Positions 59,601 through 64,000 of a stretch of DNA of 64,000 nucleotides are shown piece after piece. Positions within the stretch are counted from its first letter, which is position 1. Each line of letters starts with the position of its first letter. The stretch covers positions 24,178,168 through 24,242,167 of the forward strand of contig NC_064547.1 of the NCBI RefSeq assembly GCF_023856365.1, written 5' to 3'. Both the position numbers and the translations under genes were made by a program. This DNA comes from Brienomyrus brachyistius. Taxonomy: Eukaryota > Chordata > Actinopteri > Osteoglossiformes > Mormyridae. Below the pieces are notes generated by a model. That model ran no database searches. It worked only from the letters and a program-made list of their open reading frames with translations, and was not told the origin of the DNA.

Positions 59601-61358
59601 ATGGGGCCGAGCAGCACTCCGCCTCCTGCCATTGGGATCCCCTCGGCTTAATGCCACCGAGATCCATTCAGCCCAATGCCGCAGGGATCCATTCAGCTTT
59701 CTGCTGAAGGGATCTGTTCATAATCCTGCTGCTGGGATCCATTCAGCCACTTTTGTTGTGATGTACATTTAATTAAATTTAATGCACAGTGAGAGTCCTT
59801 AACATCATACATAAAATGTGAAAAAATGATTTCTATCTCTGATTTTAGTACTGTCCTGTTTAGCCAGAAAGGGACATGAAAAGCTATCGGTTTAACAAGC
59901 CACCTGGGTGAAGTTGCTGTCCACCACCTGGAGGGGGCGGCCAAGCAGGCCATATCCGAGTAGACGACCAGGAAAGCCCTATGCCCTGTTGCCATGAGGA
60001 GCCCATGGACGCCCCCCCACGTTAGATATGTCACTGAGCGTGATGTGTGGGTCTCTTCCACAGAAGTCAGAGACCCCATCCATGCTGACTCCAGCTGCCG
60101 ACGCCGCAGACGTCAGCGTGTCTTGTTCGCCGGCTGCCGCCACTGCATTCGACAGCTGGCACTGCGGCAGTGATGGAGGGTCAGGGAGCTTGACGCAATT
60201 AATAAAGCGGTGGGCAGGTGGGCCAGTCATAGGACGCCTTCCCAACACGCAGCTAGTAGACGCGGTCTGTTGCGAGGGTGCTCTGCACCTGCATGCATGA
60301 AGCACTCCATCACTGTGCACGGTCAGCAATACATACTTTTTTAAAACGTTAAACCACTGAATTAGAATGCTTCTGGAACTCAGAATTCATTGTTCACAAT
60401 TTCACAGCATACATCAACAACCTGTTCATCATCATTTATCCATACATCTGTTCATCGTGACTGGGTTCAGAATCGGGAACCATTCTGTTGATCAGACAGC
60501 CCATCCATCCATATATCCATCCAGCTCCAGGGTTCCCTTCCCATGCAGAACCACTTAATTCACTTCATTAAATGCTCAGTTAGATCCTGTTGTAAAATCT
60601 GATTTCTGTGCACCGGTGGAAACTGCCAGATTGGGGTCCTATAGCCTCAAAGGAAAATCTCTGACATTTCTGAGGGAAGCTAATCAGTGCATCATCCACC
60701 TTCAATACCACTTATCTAACGCAGGGGCATGAGGAGCCTGGAGCCTAGCCCAGGATGCCTAGGGCACAAGGCAGGGGACACAGATGCCAGTCCTAATCCC
60801 CTAATCCCAACATGAGAACCTTAAACCCTATCTATTCCTAAAAGTACCCATAAGTATTCAAACAAAATACAAGTCTTTTGGCATTTTTAGTTTTTTGATT
60901 GCAGTGACAGCTTTTTATAAAATTGAGTTTCCCCTTATGGAGACCAAAAAATATCAAAATAACAGGATATTATTACACTATGGGGACATTTGACACACAC
61001 ACACACACACATACAACAGGGACAGCATTTTTCCTAAATGACATGTCTTTGGAATGGAAGAGAAAACCAATAATATATATAGTACAATATAAACCAAGCT
61101 ATATCTTATTGAATAGGCAAAAGTAGTTTTACCACAACATTAACCTGCTCCCTTTCGGCAGATGGGGGGGGGGGGGGTAAGCAGAGAAAGGATACAGGAG
61201 TCCTCTGTGTAGGGGACGGGCCCCGCACTGCCTGCAGCCAAGTAGCTGTAGAAGGAGACCTCCAGCGTGTAGCAGTAGGACATGTCGTCCAGAAGTCCCC
61301 CCAGGAAGCGGCGGCCCGTGCCGGCCTTGACCACGTCACGGTTGAAGGACGTGCTGGA
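47160..61358 (-). CDS. AGBL4: Cytosolic carboxypeptidase 6 (AGBL4), last three coding exons
   Basis: M14D zinc carboxypeptidase that removes glutamates from tubulin and other proteins. Exons in transcript order: 61196-61358 (163 nt), 47356-47452 (97 nt) and 47160-47268 (109 nt, stop TAA). The first reads SSTSFNRDVVKAGTGRRFLG, GLLDDMSYCYTLEVSFYSYL and VPYTEDS; the Glu in YTLEVSF is the catalytic glutamate of the family. The next joins in phase as YMKLGRNVARTFLDFYKLNH, the known AGBL4 sequence at this point. The last exon, GSDGLSGSRQGNGYGNGRSQ and EEEKPDRKVHSVRDT, is phase-consistent but differs from the longer mammalian tail, so it is less certain. The zinc ligands and earlier exons lie to the right of the window. 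The large intron is normal for this very long gene. Confidence 0.92.
47453..47475. repeat. Long poly-G run forming the splice-acceptor tract of an AGBL4 exon
   Basis: About 20 G in a row on the + strand, hence a poly-C polypyrimidine tract that directly meets the AG acceptor of exon 47356-47452. Such runs change length easily. Confidence 0.9.
47608..47700. repeat. Compound CA / TA microsatellite
   Basis: CA-rich stretches flank a pure TA run at about 47660-47680. A similar but shorter TA/CA patch is at 48060-48115. Confidence 0.92.
49087..49120. repeat. (CA)n microsatellite
   Basis: Near-perfect CA run with one CG interruption. Confidence 0.93.
49799..49989. mobile_element. hAT-type MITE, old copy
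   Basis: Starts CAGCGCTAGGCAGTATTATC and ends AACATCGCCTAGACCTG. Flanks CTTTAAGG (49791-49798) and CTGTAAGG (49990-49997) agree at 7 of 8 bases apart from small change, as expected of an aged 8-bp duplication. The interior (TTAGAGGACTGATTGG, AGGTTATCCCAAAAACCTGC) is shared with the copy at 55346. Confidence 0.82.
50260..51060. other. GC- and CpG-rich intronic stretch
   Basis: Dense CpG (for example GATCGCGGCCCTGCAGCCGG, CGAGCGAGCGACAGAAATAG) with a poly-G run at about 50628-50642. Long open frames on both strands reflect the low stop-codon density of GC-rich DNA. It could be an intragenic CpG island or an unannotated promoter; nothing proves either. Confidence 0.35.
53630..53883 (+). repeat. 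Dispersed repeat, first copy of an inverted pair
   Basis: Matches the reverse complement of 60528-60783 over its length with moderate divergence (shared GTGTCCCCTGCCTTGTGCCC, GCGTTAGATAAGTGGTATT, CTTCATTAAATGCTCAGTTA in complement). The left part resembles a SINE tail, the right part is unclassified. Confidence 0.85.
55346..55531. mobile_element. hAT-type MITE
   Basis: Starts CAGGGGTGGGCAGTCTTATC and ends TTGGCCACCCCTG. Flanks TTTTAAAG (55338-55345) and GTTTAAAG (55532-55539), 7 of 8 bases. Same family as 49799-49989 and as the fragment at 15745. Confidence 0.9.
56310..57000. repeat. 50-bp minisatellite, about 13-14 units
   Basis: The phrase ATGTGAGCCAGCACCCACCC recurs exactly every 50 bases from 56411 to 56961, with earlier diverged units back to about 56310. 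Unit variants differ mainly at TGCGACC/TGTGACC/TGCACCC and CACAAAG/CACGAAG. Variants alternate in the middle, suggesting that pairs of units were amplified together. It directly adjoins the LINE to its right. Confidence 0.97.
57000..57830 (-). mobile_element. LINE reverse transcriptase fragment (CR1-like group)
   Basis: On the - strand: MVPSDWKRANVTPIFKKGDR, NPANFRPISLTSITGKIMEA, DSQHGFTRSRSCLTNLLL, DFQKAFDVVPQ, then KLVKFADDTNVGGVADTDLV with the catalytic FADD, and KFNIDKCKVIHAG, EKDLGVYVDASM. Frameshifts and stops separate the blocks, so it is inactive. It ends where the minisatellite begins. Confidence 0.9.
60528..60783 (-). repeat. Dispersed repeat, second copy of an inverted pair
   Basis: Reverse-complement partner of 53630-53883, 6.6 kb away in the same intron. 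Confidence 0.85.
60991..61011. repeat. (CA)n microsatellite
   Basis: Short CA run near the AGBL4 exon at 61196. Confidence 0.88.
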
Positions 61359-61636
61359 CTGGAGAGAGCAGAGTGCAGAGCAGCATTAGGAGGGAGAGAT
61401 CTGAGTGTGTGTCCATGGCAGGGAGGAGGGAGACCCAGCACTGGGGAGCTACCTGTGTGGCAGCTCAGTGACTGGGAGAAACAGGCTTAAAATCCAAAAT
61501 GAAGAGCTAAACACCTAAAAAGATTTATCCCAAAAACCAATGCAACAGTGTAAGACAGGGAGGCAATTTTTCAGTGGCTTATAGTCTGAAAGGTATGTCA
61601 CACCAACAGGTGAGTCTTTACTGTTTCACCACACTG

Positions 61637-61680
<44 letters not shown>
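61637..61680. repeat. (CA)n microsatellite
   Basis: About 21 uninterrupted CA units. Confidence 0.97.
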
Positions 61681-61683
<3 letters not shown>

Positions 61684-61739
61684 CATGCATGGACACCATA
61701 TAAATAAAATAAACATTGCACACTGCTCTATTTCACTTT

Positions 61740-62825
61740 GGACAAAGACAGAGAAAGAGATAGACAGACAAACATAAACAGAGAGAGTCAGAAAAATAGA
61801 AACAGGGAGACATAAACAGAGATAATAGAGGCAAAGAGAGAGACAGAGAGACATACAGATAGAGTGAAACAGAGGGAAACAGGGAGAGAGATGAACAGAT
61901 CGGCAGACATACAGACGAACAGGGAAATAAACAGGCAGAGAGAGAGAGATAAAGAGACTGAGACAGATACGTAGACCAGCATATAGACAGACAGACAGGC
62001 AGGTACACAGACAGACAGGCAGACAGAGAAATAAACAGGTAGAGAGAGATAAAGGAGAGAATCACAAATAGTCCCACAGACAGACAGGCAGGCACAGAAC
62101 AGACAGACAGGCAGACAGGGAAATGAAGAGACAGATAGGCTGATGGACAGACATGCAGACAGACAGATGGGAAAATAAACAGACAAAGAGAGATAAACAG
62201 ACAGAGACAGTTCCATAGAAAGGCAGACAGACAGGCACATATAATGATAGGCCAACAGTGATGCAGGCAGACAGACAAACAGGAAGAAAGACTGGCACAC
62301 CAACAGACAGACAAACAGGCAAACAGAGAGTCAGGGAAATAAAAAGATAGAGAGAAATAAAGTGACTGAGAAACACAATTGAGCACAGACAGACAGACAG
62401 GTAGACAGGGAAATAAACAGACATACAGGCTGGTATACAGACATACAGATAGGCACATAGACAGATATGCTGACAGACATGCAGGCAGGCAGACAGACAG
62501 GGAAATAATCAGGCAGAGAGAGATAAAGAGACTGAGACAGATACATAGACAGACAAATAGGCACACAGACAGGCAGGGAAATAAAGAGGCAGAGGAAGAT
62601 TGAGACTGAGAGACAGGTATACACAGATGGGCAGAGAGACAGATATGCAGGCAGAAAGAAAGGGAGGCAGGCAGACATACAGGCAGGGAATAAAACACAT
62701 AGAGAGCGATAAAGAAACAGACAGATACACAAATGGGTAGACAGACAGACATGCAGGCAGGCAGGTAGAGAGACATGGAGACAGGTAGGCAGGTAGAAAT
62801 GCAGACTGAGAGACAGGCAGACAGC
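61740..62825. repeat. 1.1-kb imperfect GACA/GGCA tetranucleotide tract
   Basis: Built from AGACAGACAGGCAG-type units mixed with GAGAGAGATAAA phrases. A larger, irregular repeat (AGACAGACAGGCAG ... GGGAAATAAACAG ... GAGAGATAAAGAGACTGAGA) recurs roughly every 100-200 bases, so it is a higher-order array. It has no stop on one - strand frame for 384 codons, which is a composition effect. Confidence 0.95.
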
Positions 62826-64000
62826 CATATCCCAGAGGCCTGTGTCCCTCCTGTCATGGTGCTGTAACACACTAATACTGCAGCCATTCTTTATTCACAC
62901 ACGTCACCCAGTTATTAAAGGTCGGCCTTTTCCCCATCAGATCCACAAAAATCCCATCGCTGATCTGCGACAAGCATCAGAGTAACTGGCTACGCGTGAT
63001 GTAACAGAGTGTGAGGGTGTAAGTGTGTCACCGCTCAGAAAAGGTTACAGTCCTGTCCACGTGCAGTGGCTACCACTGCGAAATGTCACATTCTCCGAAT
63101 GCCGAAGGTTATTTTTGATGGGAAGGCTAATACATGAAAAAGAAAGTTAGTTTTAAAACGAGGAGAGGTACAAGGACATTAGCTTCCTCTGCATACTGTT
63201 ATGAAGTTTACAGACGGTGCCAAAATTGGGAGTCAAGCTTAATCCCTCATCCTGAGTGCCGTACTTCCCCACTTCCTCTCAATTCCCATCACTGCAGCGC
63301 AACTCCAGCGGCGAACATACAGCCAAGCCAGCCAATGAGGGGAGAGATCCCTGCTGGCAGCGTCTGACCGCGGGGATCTCTGATGCTTTCAGTAATTTAT
63401 TTCCATGACATTCGTTAAGATTCTGTTTGCGTGCTGTGTACTTTAAAACTTGTTTGCACTATGTTTACTTGTTTGAACTATATGTACCATCTTCACACCT
63501 TGTCTGTTTTGTATCTGTTCATCTCCGCTCTGCTGCTATGTGCAGGAGAATTTGCCCCCGGGATCAATAAAGTTTATGCGATGGAATGTGATGGGGAGGG
63601 CCTTCCAGGCACGGAACCGAGAGGAACCGGCTTCACAAGGCCGTCTCCTCCCGCCGTCACGGGCTGCCGCTCATTAGCGCCGTTGTCTTCTGCCCATCAT
63701 TAATGTCACTGTTTTTGTTGGCAGACTCCAAAGGAAGTAAATCGTCCTCCTTTACCTTGGCTGAGGACAGCGACATAGAGTGACGCTGGAACAGTCAGAC
63801 CAGCATCTGTGCTTACGTACTATCTCTCCTGCCTTTTTTTTTTAGATGAAGTGTACAATTTTTATGTATTAACTATGCATTTCTACTGCAGTGCCATGGG
63901 GGGTGGGGGGGGGGTGGTCCTGGTCCCACCCAGATGGAAGGCAGGCCCACCCATTTAGCGTTGACAGCCAGCGATACAGTGTGATTTAAAAAAAAAAAAT
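62826..64000. other. AGBL4 intron, right end of window
   Basis: Contains an L2-like LINE tail at 63480-63580, a poly-G run at about 63899-63915 and a possible small + strand terminal exon at 63725-63783. No upstream AGBL4 exon was found. Confidence 0.4.
63480..63580 (+). mobile_element. L2-group LINE 3' tail
   Basis: GTTTGAACTATATGTACCAT to GAATTTGCCCCCGGGATCAA, then TAAAGTTTATGC, a typical fish L2 3' end phrase. No coding part is attached. Confidence 0.65.

Larger units (their letters stand above)
47476..61195. other. AGBL4 intron (13.7 kb)
   Basis: Holds simple repeats, two hAT MITEs, a LINE, a minisatellite and an inverted repeat pair, each listed separately. 50260-51060 and 54660-55030 are GC- and CpG-rich without gene signal. 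No exon of AGBL4 or of a nested gene was identified. Confidence 0.6.

Noticed and set aside
61733..62887. Open frame of 384 codons on the - strand, rich in L, S, C and V
   Set aside because: It lies wholly in the GACA-type simple repeat. Repeating cysteine-leucine-serine phrases in several frames are what such a repeat always encodes.

Overview
The window is nuclear DNA from a ray-finned fish. It has spliced vertebrate genes with GT-AG introns, abundant tRNA-derived SINEs, LINE relics, hAT-type transposons and long simple repeats. I cannot name the species; a non-percomorph teleost is my guess. Five protein-coding genes can be modelled. On the + strand are the last two exons of SLC5A9 (80-1292), all of GCLM (2390-8420, 7 coding exons, 271 aa) and all of DNTTIP2 (24669-30668, 7 coding exons, 837 aa). 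On the - strand are all of SPATA6 (31522-42199, 11 coding exons, 430 aa) and the last three coding exons of AGBL4 (47160-61358). Reading phases join at every exon junction, so these models are strong. DNTTIP2 and SPATA6 converge tail to tail. SPATA6 lies downstream of AGBL4 on the same strand.

The striking region is 11127-24579, between GCLM and DNTTIP2. It is a 13.45-kb block with hAT-type ends (TAGTGATG...CATCACTA) and an 8-bp target duplication (one mismatch). It ends only 89 bp before the DNTTIP2 start codon. Inside is a roughly 12-kb imperfect palindrome (12044-24098, centre near 17800). Each arm carries the same cargo: a truncated integrase-like exon, an exon-sized fragment that matches the C-terminal part of Brachyury (TBXT) with its splice sites and a shared stop, a possible small exon, a full-length SINE with its target duplication, and a second tRNA-like SINE. 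The centre is an array of 254-bp units that are themselves palindromic, four in the left arm and one in the right. The right arm alone has a 1.3-kb insertion holding a further nested SINE. The order of events can therefore be read: cargo and SINE first, then inverted duplication, then divergence and later insertions.

Elsewhere the introns and intergenic DNA hold repeats: a 13-bp-TSD SINE in GCLM intron 1, a second-family SINE and a perfect 8-bp-TSD MITE in DNTTIP2 introns, LINE fragments, a 50-bp minisatellite beside a LINE reverse transcriptase, a 1.1-kb GACA-type tract, and a widely spaced inverted repeat pair in an AGBL4 intron. Two host genes also carry copies of pieces of their own exons inside their introns (GCLM exon 2 end in intron 3; DNTTIP2 exon 2 piece in intron 1). 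The genes are ordinary housekeeping or tissue genes (glutathione synthesis, ribosome biogenesis, sugar transport, sperm structure, tubulin deglutamylation) and do not form one pathway.
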